Under the pieces are notes generated by a model. It ran no database searches and was not told the origin of the DNA. It saw only the letters and a list, made by a program, of their open reading frames with translations. A DNA stretch of 64,000 nucleotides from UBA5336 sp039818165 (GTDB taxonomy: Bacteria > Pseudomonadota > Alphaproteobacteria > Caulobacterales > Hyphomonadaceae). The stretch lies in the NCBI GenBank assembly GCA_039818165.1, contig JBCBUL010000010.1, positions 25,829-89,828 on the forward strand, written 5' to 3'. This document shows positions 51,085 to 58,658 of the stretch, one piece after another. The position numbers and the translations under genes are program-made. Numbering within the stretch: the stretch's first letter is position 1; each line of letters starts with the position of its first letter.

Positions 51085-53069
51085 TATGGCGCTCCCCCGG
51101 TTGATCCCTGCGCTGCACTGGAGACTTGCTGGCCTGCGGTCGGCGACTTTCGGCTGTCGCGGCGGATGGCTTCGGCGAGGATATCACGTGCAACGGGTGC
51201 TGCGGCGGCTGAGCCCCCTCCACCATGCTCTACAATCACCGACACGGCGTATTGCGGATTGTCATGGGGGGCATAGCCAACAAACAGGGCGTGGTCGCGC
51301 AACTTGCGCTCTAGGTCTTCATTCGCAATGACGCCCCGCGCGCGTTCGGCCTGTGAAATATAGCGGACCTGCGCCGTGCCCGTCTTGCCCGCCATGAAAA
51401 CACCGCCGAGGCCCAGATCGCCGGAGCGCCGGGCCGTGCCGCCCCACTCTCCAGTGACGGCGAACATGCCGTCTTGCATGCGCTGAATGTGTTCTGGGTT
51501 CAGCGGCTGCTGGGTGTCATTGAACCGCGTGTCGCCATTTGGACCGATTTCAGGCCCTTCATGGATCATATTGGGCATCACAAGGCTGCCGCCCCGGGCG
51601 ATGCGTGCCGTCATCACCGCCAGTTGCAGCGGTGTGGCACTCATATAGCCCTGCCCAATCCCGATATTCAGCGTCTCGCCCTCATACCAGGGCTCTCCGC
51701 GTGCCTCTTGCTTCCAGGCGTCATTTGGCACCACGCCGACGGCTCCACCGGTCATGCCCAGCGGCCATGTCATGCCAAATCCGAACTTCTTCGCCGTTTC
51801 CGCCAGCTTCTCGATGCCGATCCGCTGGGCCACTTCGTAGAAGTATGTGTCGCACGAATGCTTGAGCGCATCGCGCATATTCATGGGCCCGTGACCTTCG
51901 GGCTTCCAGCAAGACCAGGTACGGTTGCCGAAGCGATAACGGCCATTGCAGTAAATGCGTTCGCGCGGATCGATTACTTCCGATTCAAGCGCGGCTGTGG
52001 CGACCACCATCTTGAAAGTCGAACCCGGCGGATACACGCCGTCATAGGCTTTATGGTAAAGCGGGGCGCGATCATCATTGCGCAAGACATCATAGTCCGC
52101 CTGGCTGATCCCGTTCACGAAATCATTTGGGTCAAAGGCAGGTGTCGACACAAAGGCAAGGATGGCGCCGGTGTCGATGTCCATCACCACCGCTGCGCCA
52201 GACTCGGCGCCGAACCGTTCAATGGCAAAGCGCTGCAGCTCCGCATCGATTGTGATGACTACGTCTTTGCCCTGCTGGGGCTCAGGCTTGTAGCCCAGTT
52301 CATCCAGGATACGGCCCGACGCGTTGGTCACCACTTCCCGCGAACCTGGCTGACCGGTCAGCCAGCTATCACAGACCAGTTCGATGCCCGATCGGCCCGT
52401 GCGCATGTCTGGGTGGCGGTAGAGTCGACGGGCATTGCTGGCCTCGGCCTCGCCCATGGTCTCTGTTAATCGCTCAAGGTCACGCTGGCTGGCTTTCGCC
52501 ACATAGCCCAGCACATGGGCAAAATCCCGACCGCGTGGATAGGACCGCGTCAGGCCCATGGCCACATCCACACCCGGCAGCTCGGCGGCGTGAAGCTTCA
52601 TGCGGGCAAAGTCTTCATAGGTCAGTTCCCGCGCCACCAGAGTCGGCAGGAAGCTTGCCTGACGCGCAGCATCGCGCAGGATCCGCGCCTGTCGGTCCTC
52701 CGGCAGGTCGATCAACTTGGCGATCTCAGCCAGCACGGCCTCGAGATCACCGGCCTGTTCGCGTATGATAGACACCCGGCCAGCACTGCGATGTGACGCC
52801 AGGGCCTTGCCGAAACGGTCCAGAATCAAACCGCGCTTGGGCGGGGCAAGGTCCAGGCGGACCCGGTTTTCCTTGGCGAGTTCATCATAGGCCTCGCCCT
52901 CCATCACTTGGAGTTGGTAAAATCGCCCGATCAGGCCGAGCCAGACCGCGCCGCCCACACCGGCAATGACCGCTGCGCGTTTTGTGAAATCCACTTCTGG
53001 ATCAACTGTGCGGCGTTGCACCGTCTGCCGGGATTTGTACTTTCGGTTCGACGACTTCTTCCGGGCCAT
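51084..53069 (-). CDS. mrdA: Penicillin-binding protein 2 (elongasome transpeptidase)
   Basis: 661 residues. One N-terminal membrane helix (about 31-49), then the pedestal domain, and the transpeptidase with SxxK PGSTFK (Ser350, Lys353), SxD SCDTYFY (Ser405-Asp407; PBP2-type in place of SxN) and KTGT. The pair of Cys around CNGRYRF/CWKPEGHG correspond to a zinc site reported in some PBP2. It crosslinks peptidoglycan with RodA during cell elongation. It follows mreD by three bases. Confidence 0.95.
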   Translation of the reverse strand: MARKKSSNRKYKSRQTVQRRTVDPEVDFTKRAAVIAGVGGAVWLGLIGRFYQLQVMEGEAYDELAKENRVRLDLAPPKRGLILDRFGKALASHRSAGRVSIIREQAGDLEAVLAEIAKLIDLPEDRQARILRDAARQASFLPTLVARELTYEDFARMKLHAAELPGVDVAMGLTRSYPRGRDFAHVLGYVAKASQRDLERLTETMGEAEASNARRLYRHPDMRTGRSGIELVCDSWLTGQPGSREVVTNASGRILDELGYKPEPQQGKDVVITIDAELQRFAIERFGAESGAAVVMDIDTGAILAFVSTPAFDPNDFVNGISQADYDVLRNDDRAPLYHKAYDGVYPPGSTFKMVVATAALESEVIDPRERIYCNGRYRFGNRTWSCWKPEGHGPMNMRDALKHSCDTYFYEVAQRIGIEKLAETAKKFGFGMTWPLGMTGGAVGVVPNDAWKQEARGEPWYEGETLNIGIGQGYMSATPLQLAVMTARIARGGSLVMPNMIHEGPEIGPNGDTRFNDTQQPLNPEHIQRMQDGMFAVTGEWGGTARRSGDLGLGGVFMAGKTGTAQVRYISQAERARGVIANEDLERKLRDHALFVGYAPHDNPQYAVSVIVEHGGGGSAAAAPVARDILAEAIRRDSRKSPTAGQQVSSAAQGSTGGAP

Positions 53070-53072
53070 GGA

Positions 53073-53627
53073 TCAAGCCCTCCCGGCGAGTGCGCCCGGG
53101 CGCATGCGCAGATGGAACACCGGAGCGAGGGCGCCGAAGACGAGGGCTGTGGCAAACCCGGTAAGGACAAGCGGCGCCAAACGGGCGAAATGACCGGCGC
53201 CAACACTCGCCAGCGTCCACAAGACGAGCAATCCTGCAAACAGGCTGAGAAAGGGGAGAACGCCCTGCAGCACCGGGTCATGTTCCAGATCCAGCGCGCT
53301 TTCAGCGGCCGCATGCACGCCATAAGTCGTTAGCGCGACGATCATATAGCTTCCAAAGGGGGCATTCGCGCCGAGGTCAAACAAGAGCGACAAAGCGATC
53401 AGCGCCAGCATGGGGCGCATGGCCAGTCCAACGCGCGCCCACCCCATCGCCGCGACGAGAAGGCCAATTGGCCAAGGGATCTGCACGCCGGCCACGACGA
53501 CCGTGTCCAGGCCAATCCACCAGAGCGCGACAACAATGATCATGCCATAGCCCAGGCGGGCCGTTGGGCCGGTCCGGTCCCAGAATCTGGCGAGCCCCGA
53601 TCCCCGATTGCGTGACCCGCGCCTCAC
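53073..53627 (-). CDS. mreD: Rod shape-determining protein MreD
   Basis: 184 residues with about five to six membrane helices and the MreD-like spacing in the mreC-mreD-mrdA order. Sequence alone is weakly conserved in this family, so position matters for the call. It links MreB and MreC at the membrane in the elongasome. Its ATG overlaps the TGA of mreC by four bases. The N-terminal 25 residues are basic. Confidence 0.85.
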   Translation of the reverse strand: MRRGSRNRGSGLARFWDRTGPTARLGYGMIIVVALWWIGLDTVVVAGVQIPWPIGLLVAAMGWARVGLAMRPMLALIALSLLFDLGANAPFGSYMIVALTTYGVHAAAESALDLEHDPVLQGVLPFLSLFAGLLVLWTLASVGAGHFARLAPLVLTGFATALVFGALAPVFHLRMRPGALAGRA

Positions 53628-54553
53628 GGTTGCCCTCCACCGCTGGCAACCGGCTGGGCGACGTCTTCAGCGGCTGCAGCCAGGTCATCCGAAGTTGCGT
53701 CCGGCACAACAGAAGGGTCGGACGGGACGTCTTCTGGCGTGGGAATCGTCTGGGGCGGAATCAGGCGAACAAAGCCGCCGCGGGTCTCTGCCTTGGAGAA
53801 GGCAACGCGCCAGCTCTCGCCCTCGGCCCGCGCCCATCCGATCACGTAGCCGCGCGGAAATAGTCCGCCTTCGCCACTGGTCAGAATGCGCTCGCCCGCC
53901 ACAAAATTCTCCGCTTCCGGCAGATCGGACAGCGTGCCCACACCGTCGCGATCGCCAAACACAATGGCGCGCACGCCGCTGGACTCCCCCATAACCGGAA
54001 TGCGCGAATTGAAATCCGTGACAAGCAGGATGCGCGAAGACCGCTCGCCCACATGAATGACGCGCCCCACGAGGCCGCCCTCATTCAGGGCGATGAAGTC
54101 TTCTTCTACGCCCTGCGCGCGGCCGGCATTGGCGAGCAAGGTTTCGCTGAACGGGCCATCGATTTCTGAGACGACACGGGCTGTGGCCCCCTTGGCCGGG
54201 GGCTCACCCATGGCTGCCAACATGCTTTCATAGGCATCGAGGCGTGCCGCCATGGAACGGGCAGCGGCTTCGTAGCGTGAGAGCTCCTGGACGCGCGCCT
54301 CCAGCTCACGAATGCGGCGCTCCTTCGCGCCATGGCCCAGCAGTCTGGCGACAAATCCGGGTTCAGGGCTCTGTTCGCGGCTTGTAGGTGTCACGAGAAT
54401 GTCGCTGGCCTGGGTTCGCAACGGCATCAATGCCGAGGTTACGCCCGGCGCGGTTTGCACAACCACGGTCATCACGCCCAAAGCGATGAAGGTCACCAAC
54501 GCCAGGCGGCGCAGGGGCGATTTCCGGGTGGTTGAGTATCGGCCTGTGGCCAT
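53624..54553 (-). CDS. mreC: Cell shape-determining protein MreC
   Basis: 309 residues. A cytoplasmic basic start, one membrane helix (about 15-35), a coiled coil (about 75-115 with RIRELEARVQELSRYEAAARS) and a beta-barrel domain with GLVGRVIHVGERSSRILLVTDFNSRIPV. The tail has Pro/Thr/Ala-rich disorder. It is the periplasmic scaffold that regulates PBP2. It starts 95 bases after mreB ends and overlaps mreD by four bases. Confidence 0.92.
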   Translation of the reverse strand: MATGRYSTTRKSPLRRLALVTFIALGVMTVVVQTAPGVTSALMPLRTQASDILVTPTSREQSPEPGFVARLLGHGAKERRIRELEARVQELSRYEAAARSMAARLDAYESMLAAMGEPPAKGATARVVSEIDGPFSETLLANAGRAQGVEEDFIALNEGGLVGRVIHVGERSSRILLVTDFNSRIPVMGESSGVRAIVFGDRDGVGTLSDLPEAENFVAGERILTSGEGGLFPRGYVIGWARAEGESWRVAFSKAETRGGFVRLIPPQTIPTPEDVPSDPSVVPDATSDDLAAAAEDVAQPVASGGGQP

Positions 54554-54648
54554 GTCGCGTTACCTTCTGCGCGCGTTTTTGATCACCACACCAGACCCAA
54601 CTCATTCAAGGTGCCGTGCTTCTTGCGGCGCGGCAAGCCTGGGAGCCC

Positions 54649-55689
54649 TCAGACTTCGGGGCTCAGGACGGTTTTCATCTTCGGATAATTCTCCAGAACG
54701 ATGCCACAGCCATTCACCACACATTTCAGTGGGTCATCTGCGAGCATGACCGGCAGCTTTGCCTGTTCCCGAATACAAATATCGAGATTGCGCAGGAGCG
54801 ATCCCCCGCCGGTCAGCACGATGCCTCGGTCCACAATATCGGCTGCCAATTCCGGAGGCATGGCCTCAAGCGCCGTGCGCACCGCGTCAACGATCTGACC
54901 CACGGGCTCTGCCAGGGCTTCGGCCACAATGGCTTCGTTGATCTCGACTTCCTTGGGAACATTATCAATCGTGCCGCGACCACGCACGGTCACGGCCATA
55001 CCCGTGCCGTTTTCCGGCGGGATTGCGCTGCCGATCTCCTTCTTGATCTTCTCGGCTGACATCTCACCGATCAGGATTTGATGTTCCCGGCGCAAGTAGT
55101 TCACGATGGCCTGGTCCATCCGGTCGCCGCCCACGCGGACCGAGCGCGAGTACACGATACCGCCCAGGCTCAGCACGGCGACTTCGGACGTGCCGCCGCC
55201 AATGTCGACCACCATGGACCCTGCAGGTTCTTCAATCGGCAGATTGGCCCCGATGGCGGCCGCCATGGGCTCTTCAATCAATTCCACCTGACGCGCGCCC
55301 GCGGCAAGGGCAGACTGGTGAATCGCGCGGCGCTCGACGCTGGTGGCGGAGCTCGGCACGCAGATGATGATGAGCGGCGCCACAAAGGCGCGGCGATTGT
55401 GCACTTTCCGGATGAAGTGCTTGATCATTTCTTCGGCCACATCGAAGTCGGCGATCACGCCATCCTTCATGGGCCGGATGGCATCCATGTTTTCCGGGGT
55501 TTTGCCCAGCATGGCCTTGGCCTGGGCGCCCACGGCGTAAACGATCTTGCGCCCGCCCTGGGTCATATAGGCGACCACAGAAGGCTCATCGAGCTTCACG
55601 CCCTGTCCTTTGACGTAGACCAGCGTGTTCGCCGTACCCAGGTCAATGGCCATGTCCGTGGACAACATGCCGAGGAGACTACCGATCAT
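54649..55689 (-). CDS. mreB: Actin-like rod shape protein MreB
   Basis: 346 residues with the actin-fold phosphate-1 motif DLGTANTLVY, phosphate-2 VVDIGGGTSEVAV and adenosine motif GIVLTGGGSLL. Its length and sequence are typical. It polymerises at the inner membrane and guides cell-wall synthesis. ATG 55689 is used; the longer open frame begins at 55737 without a ribosome site. It is the first gene of the elongasome operon and has an intergenic space above it holding a palindrome and a microprotein gene. Confidence 0.96.
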   Translation of the reverse strand: MIGSLLGMLSTDMAIDLGTANTLVYVKGQGVKLDEPSVVAYMTQGGRKIVYAVGAQAKAMLGKTPENMDAIRPMKDGVIADFDVAEEMIKHFIRKVHNRRAFVAPLIIICVPSSATSVERRAIHQSALAAGARQVELIEEPMAAAIGANLPIEEPAGSMVVDIGGGTSEVAVLSLGGIVYSRSVRVGGDRMDQAIVNYLRREHQILIGEMSAEKIKKEIGSAIPPENGTGMAVTVRGRGTIDNVPKEVEINEAIVAEALAEPVGQIVDAVRTALEAMPPELAADIVDRGIVLTGGGSLLRNLDICIREQAKLPVMLADDPLKCVVNGCGIVLENYPKMKTVLSPEV

Positions 55690-55885
55690 TTCCGCACCGC
55701 CGCGTTTGGGTGCGCGCGCCTGCCCTGCGTGCTGCACCGTGGGTTTCTACCCAGCCCGTTTACCCATGTGCCGTTTAGAAGCCGTTAAAGCAAGGCAGCG
55801 GAGTCACACAAACGGTACGCTCCGTACGGATGCGGCATGTCGATACGCCTGAGAGGCGAAAATCAACCATTTTGACGCGTTTTCC

Positions 55886-55905
55886 GCCGTTTTAGATAAA
55901 ACGGC
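55886..55905. repeat. Perfect 20-bp inverted repeat in the mreB upstream region
   Basis: GCCGTTTTAGATAAAACGGC has nine-base arms around GA. It lies about 197 bases upstream of mreB and 44 bases downstream of the microprotein gene. It could be an operator of the mre promoter or an RNA stem ending the microprotein message; there is no T-run to settle this. Confidence 0.45.
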
Positions 55906-55948
55906 CCGTACACCATGATTCAATAGATCGCAGCAGCGTCGTCATATC

Positions 55949-56098
55949 CTAATCGGAAGACTTGCGTGCATTAATGCTTGTGACGAATGCCAGGGACAAG
56001 ATCGCGGGCACCCAGATCGGAAGTTCGCCCAACCCCGGCGCACCGACAGCCGCCGCAATCGTATCATCCACACACCACCAGAGTAAAAACAGCCACAT
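55949..56098 (-). CDS. Membrane microprotein (49 residues)
   Basis: A short frame with a strong ribosome site (AAAGGAG, eight bases before ATG 56098). The product begins MWLFLLWWCVDD, then AAAVGAPGLGELPIW, then a second hydrophobic segment VPAILSLAFVTSI and a charged NARKSSD end: one or two membrane helices, Trp-rich. I know no family for it. The ribosome site lies in the 3' arm of a perfect nine-base hairpin (56104-56124), suggesting translational control. It is on the same strand as mreB but about 260 bases upstream of it. Its size and hydrophobic character would also fit a type I toxin, without evidence of an antitoxin. Confidence 0.55.
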   Translation of the reverse strand: MWLFLLWWCVDDTIAAAVGAPGLGELPIWVPAILSLAFVTSINARKSSD

Positions 56099-56103
56099 GA
56101 CAC

Positions 56104-56124
56104 ATCTCCTTTCCCAAAGGAGAT
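56104..56124 (-). promoter_or_regulatory. Ribosome-site-sequestering hairpin of the microprotein
   Basis: On the minus strand ATCTCCTTT and AAAGGAGAT are perfect nine-base arms around GGG. The second arm contains AAAGGAG, the ribosome site of the 49-residue frame, leaving only GTGTC before ATG. Folded RNA would hide the site, so translation would need melting, a ligand or a trans-acting RNA. This could be an RNA thermometer. Confidence 0.5.
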
Positions 56125-56415
56125 AGGTAGAGTTTTATTGTTTTTCAATAACACCTCGCCCCACACCCGAACCGCAGCCGCCCAGCTGTCCAAGCGCGAT
56201 GAATCGCTTGTCCCGATTGCAGTCATTAGCCTCAGAGAAAACGACTGGCACGAACTCGCCAATTGCAGACCCAGGCCTGAACTCTTTGAACGGCGGGAAT
56301 GGGTTCTTAGTGGGCCAATCGGGTCAGTGATTTGTAATCCTCTGAATCGGAAATGCGGGCGGTTATTCTCGTTCGAGAGTTGCACACGCTAGGGCGGCGA
56401 TCGATCCAGCCGCAG

Positions 56416-56431
56416 CATACAGATCTGTATG
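56416..56431. promoter_or_regulatory. Palindromic operator, copy 1 (CATACAGATCTGTATG)
   Basis: A perfect 16-bp palindrome 41-57 bases before the response-regulator GTG. The same sequence recurs at 58552-58567 before the DUF1800 gene. The ACA-N4-TGT core resembles the metal-responsive CusR/CopR-type boxes in layout. It is the probable binding site of the OmpR-type regulator encoded next to it. Confidence 0.75.
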
Positions 56432-56472
56432 GGAGACTTTGCCTTCGGCCTTGTTTACGCTGAGCGCGTCAA

Positions 56473-57165
56473 GTGCGGGTCGGGCGAGTGCATATTCTTT
56501 TGGTGGAAGACAATCAGGAAACCGTTGCGTTCATCTCCCGCGGCCTCGAAGAGGCAGGAGACGCGGTGACGATAGCGACTGCGGCGCAGGAGGGTCTCCT
56601 GGCGGCGGCGGCCCATACTTTCGATGTGATCATTTTCGATCGGCTGCTGCCCGGTATGGATGGGCTGGACGCGGTGCGCGTGCTGCGACAGTCGGGCATT
56701 ATCACCCCGATCCTGATGCTAACCGCGCTCGATGGGATAGACGACCGGGTGAATGGGCTAGAGGCCGGCGCCGATGACTACCTCACCAAACCCTTCGCCT
56801 TTGCCGAGCTCTATGCCCGTCTCCGCGCGCTCGCCCGCCGCCAGCCGCTGGCTGAGGCAGAGGCAACGCGCCTTGTGGTTGGCGACCTCGTTCTCGAACG
56901 CACGACCCAGGCCGTGACCCGCGCCGGTCAGCGCCTTGACCTGCTGCCCCGGGAATACCGAATTCTGGAGTATCTCATGCAGAATGAGGGGCAACTGGTC
57001 ACCCGCACCATGCTTCTGGACCATGTTTGGGGGTACCGCTTCGACCCGAAGACGAGCTTGGTGCAGACCCATCTTAGCCGCCTGCGTGCCAAGGTTGACC
57101 GGCCCTTCGAGACCGAACTCATCCGTACCGTGAGGGGGGCAGGCTATGTCATTTCAGTATCGTAA
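56473..57165 (+). CDS. OmpR-family response regulator
   Basis: 230 residues. Receiver domain with LLVEDN, phospho-acceptor Asp56 (in IIFDRLLPGMDG), and Lys106 in LTKPF; then a winged-helix DNA-binding domain with LLPREYRILEYLMQ, the RTMLLDHVWGY recognition part and RTVRGAGYVI. It resembles QseB/CusR-type regulators. The start GTG 56473 has a weak ribosome site; GTG 56488 is the alternative. It overlaps the kinase gene by 20 bases. The palindrome upstream suggests autoregulation and a link to the DUF1800 operon. No metal-binding signature is visible that would name the stimulus. Confidence 0.92.
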   Translation: MRVGRVHILLVEDNQETVAFISRGLEEAGDAVTIATAAQEGLLAAAAHTFDVIIFDRLLPGMDGLDAVRVLRQSGIITPILMLTALDGIDDRVNGLEAGADDYLTKPFAFAELYARLRALARRQPLAEAEATRLVVGDLVLERTTQAVTRAGQRLDLLPREYRILEYLMQNEGQLVTRTMLLDHVWGYRFDPKTSLVQTHLSRLRAKVDRPFETELIRTVRGAGYVISVS

Positions 57166-58546
57166 AGCCTTGATCGGATCGACTGTGTTTCGCCGCACGG
57201 TTCTATCCGGGGTGATCGGTGTGATTGGCTTGATCGGGCTGGTCTGGGCCGGCTTTGCGATGCACAGGGCGCAAACGCTTGGCGAGGTTCGCGCCAGCCT
57301 CGATATGGAGATGGAAGGCCTCGAAAGCCTATATGCCGAACAGGGACTCGAAGGTCTTGTGGTCTCGCTCAGCTATGATGGCCAGGCGGCCTGGGACCCC
57401 GAGTGGCTCTACGCGATCCTAGAGGAAGACGAATTCATCATCCGGGTGATGACCGGCGATGATGAAACCCTGGCTGGATTTGAGGGTATTGACCCGCCAG
57501 GCGGGAAGTCAGTTACCTTCGTTGAACATGAGGAGTTGTCCGGCCATCCCGTGCTGGCGTTTCGCATGCCATTGGAGGGTGGCGAAGCGGAGGTGATCGC
57601 TGCGCGTTTCGTGCCTGACCGCCTTGTGATCCTCCGCGAGTGGCTGGTTCGCTCAAGCTGGCTGGTTGCGCTCGCCGTGATCCCGATCTCGCTCCTGACG
57701 GGCTTTTTCACCAGTCGGTCTGTTGTGCGTCGTCTGAACACGATCTTGGTAACCGCCGAGACGATTGGTGAGGGCCGGATGGATGAGCGGATACCGCTGG
57801 AGGGAAATGGCGATGAATTCGACCGGCTGTCTATGGCGGTGAATGACATGCTCGACCGGATCGGCGCGCTGACACGGAACCTGGAAGGCGTTTCGGTCGG
57901 GGTGGCCCATGACCTGAAAACACCGGTGTCGAATCTTTCGGGGCGGCTGCAATTGCTGGAACGCGATGCGGGCGATTCTGAGGCGGTTTCGGGCCACGTG
58001 GCGGCGGCCCAGAAGCATATTGGCACGCTCCTGCGAACCCTCGATGCGCTCCTGCGACTGGGCGAGGTGGAAGCGCGCCAACGCCGTGGAGCCTTCGCCG
58101 CTATGGATTTGTCGGAACTGGTCGAAGACATGGCCCACAGTTTCCAGCCCCTTTTTGAGGACACCGATAAGCGGCTCGACGTGCGCGCGGCGCCGGGTGT
58201 GGCGGTAAACGGCGACCGGGACCTGCTCACCCAGATGATCTCGAACCTGTTGGAAAACACTTTGGAGCACGCGCGGGACGGGGCGAATGCCTGGATAGGC
58301 CTGCGCACCGAGAGCGGCCGTGCCTTGCTTGAAGTTGGCGATGATGGCCCCGGCCTGCCCGCCAATGCCGCTGACAGCGTGTTTGAGCGTTTCGTCCGAT
58401 TGGATTCAAGCCGGTCAACGCCTGGTAATGGCCTTGGCCTGAGCCTGGTTCGGGCCATTGCCGAGCTGCACCATGGCGATGCACGCTTGCTGGCGACCGA
58501 GCCAGGGGCGGTGTTCGAAGTCAGCCTGCCGCTGAAACCGGACTAG
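57146..58546 (+). CDS. Sensor histidine kinase of the OmpR/QseC type
   Basis: 466 residues. Two membrane helices (about 20-40 and 165-187) enclose a 125-residue periplasmic sensor, acidic and without cysteines (ILEEDEFIIRVMTGDDETLAGFE). HAMP follows (about 188-240), then the HisKA motif HDLKTP (His255) and HATPase blocks NLLENTLEHA, DDGPGLP and GNGLGLSL. It would pass phosphate to the adjacent regulator. The signal is unknown. Its start lies within the regulator gene, so co-translation is likely. Confidence 0.92.
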   Translation: MSFQYRKALIGSTVFRRTVLSGVIGVIGLIGLVWAGFAMHRAQTLGEVRASLDMEMEGLESLYAEQGLEGLVVSLSYDGQAAWDPEWLYAILEEDEFIIRVMTGDDETLAGFEGIDPPGGKSVTFVEHEELSGHPVLAFRMPLEGGEAEVIAARFVPDRLVILREWLVRSSWLVALAVIPISLLTGFFTSRSVVRRLNTILVTAETIGEGRMDERIPLEGNGDEFDRLSMAVNDMLDRIGALTRNLEGVSVGVAHDLKTPVSNLSGRLQLLERDAGDSEAVSGHVAAAQKHIGTLLRTLDALLRLGEVEARQRRGAFAAMDLSELVEDMAHSFQPLFEDTDKRLDVRAAPGVAVNGDRDLLTQMISNLLENTLEHARDGANAWIGLRTESGRALLEVGDDGPGLPANAADSVFERFVRLDSSRSTPGNGLGLSLVRAIAELHHGDARLLATEPGAVFEVSLPLKPD

Positions 58547-58550
58547 GCAC

Positions 58551-58568
58551 CCATACAGATCTGTATGG
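58551..58568. promoter_or_regulatory. Palindromic operator, copy 2 (CCATACAGATCTGTATGG)
   Basis: The same 16-bp palindrome as at 56416, extended by one pair to 18 bp. It begins four bases after the kinase stop and 90 bases before the DUF1800 ATG. A -10-like TGTAAA stands 17 bases from CTGTAT of the palindrome, so the box may overlap the -35 region as in activator-type OmpR sites. Confidence 0.75.
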
Positions 58569-58589
58569 ATTCGCGTTCTGACTTGTAAA
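58561..58589 (+). promoter_or_regulatory. Candidate promoter of the DUF1800 operon
   Basis: CTGTAT (58561-58566) as a weak -35, 17 bases, TGTAAA (58584-58589) as -10. The -35 falls in the regulator palindrome, which fits class II activation. Confidence 0.35.
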
Positions 58590-58617
58590 GCCGCGCCCGC
58601 CTGCTTCGGGTTACAAG
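58582..58617 (+). repeat. Inverted repeat in the DUF1800 leader
   Basis: CTTGTAA (58582-58588) and TTACAAG (58611-58617) are perfect arms around an inner CCCG/CGGG stem. There is no T-run, so it is not an intrinsic terminator; it overlaps the -10-like element and may form in the leader RNA. Confidence 0.35.
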
Positions 58618-58658
58618 CGCCCTGAACTCGCTAGGTCTGACTGTTCAGGGGATCGCAG

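Larger units (their letters stand above)
56099..56472. other. AT-richer intergenic region before the two-component genes
   Basis: No credible gene besides the microprotein leader. It holds the hairpin of the microprotein (56104-56124), a second inverted repeat (TTATTG/CAATAA, 56135-56151 with a T5 spacer), and the response-regulator palindrome (56416-56431). Its composition is more AT-rich than the neighbours. Short frames here lack ribosome sites and codon bias, so I list none. Confidence 0.6.

Noticed and set aside
55942..56385. A 147-codon minus-strand frame in the gap before the two-component genes
   Set aside because: No ribosome site at its start, Arg/Ser-rich composition typical of non-coding frames, and it overlaps the better-supported 49-codon frame.
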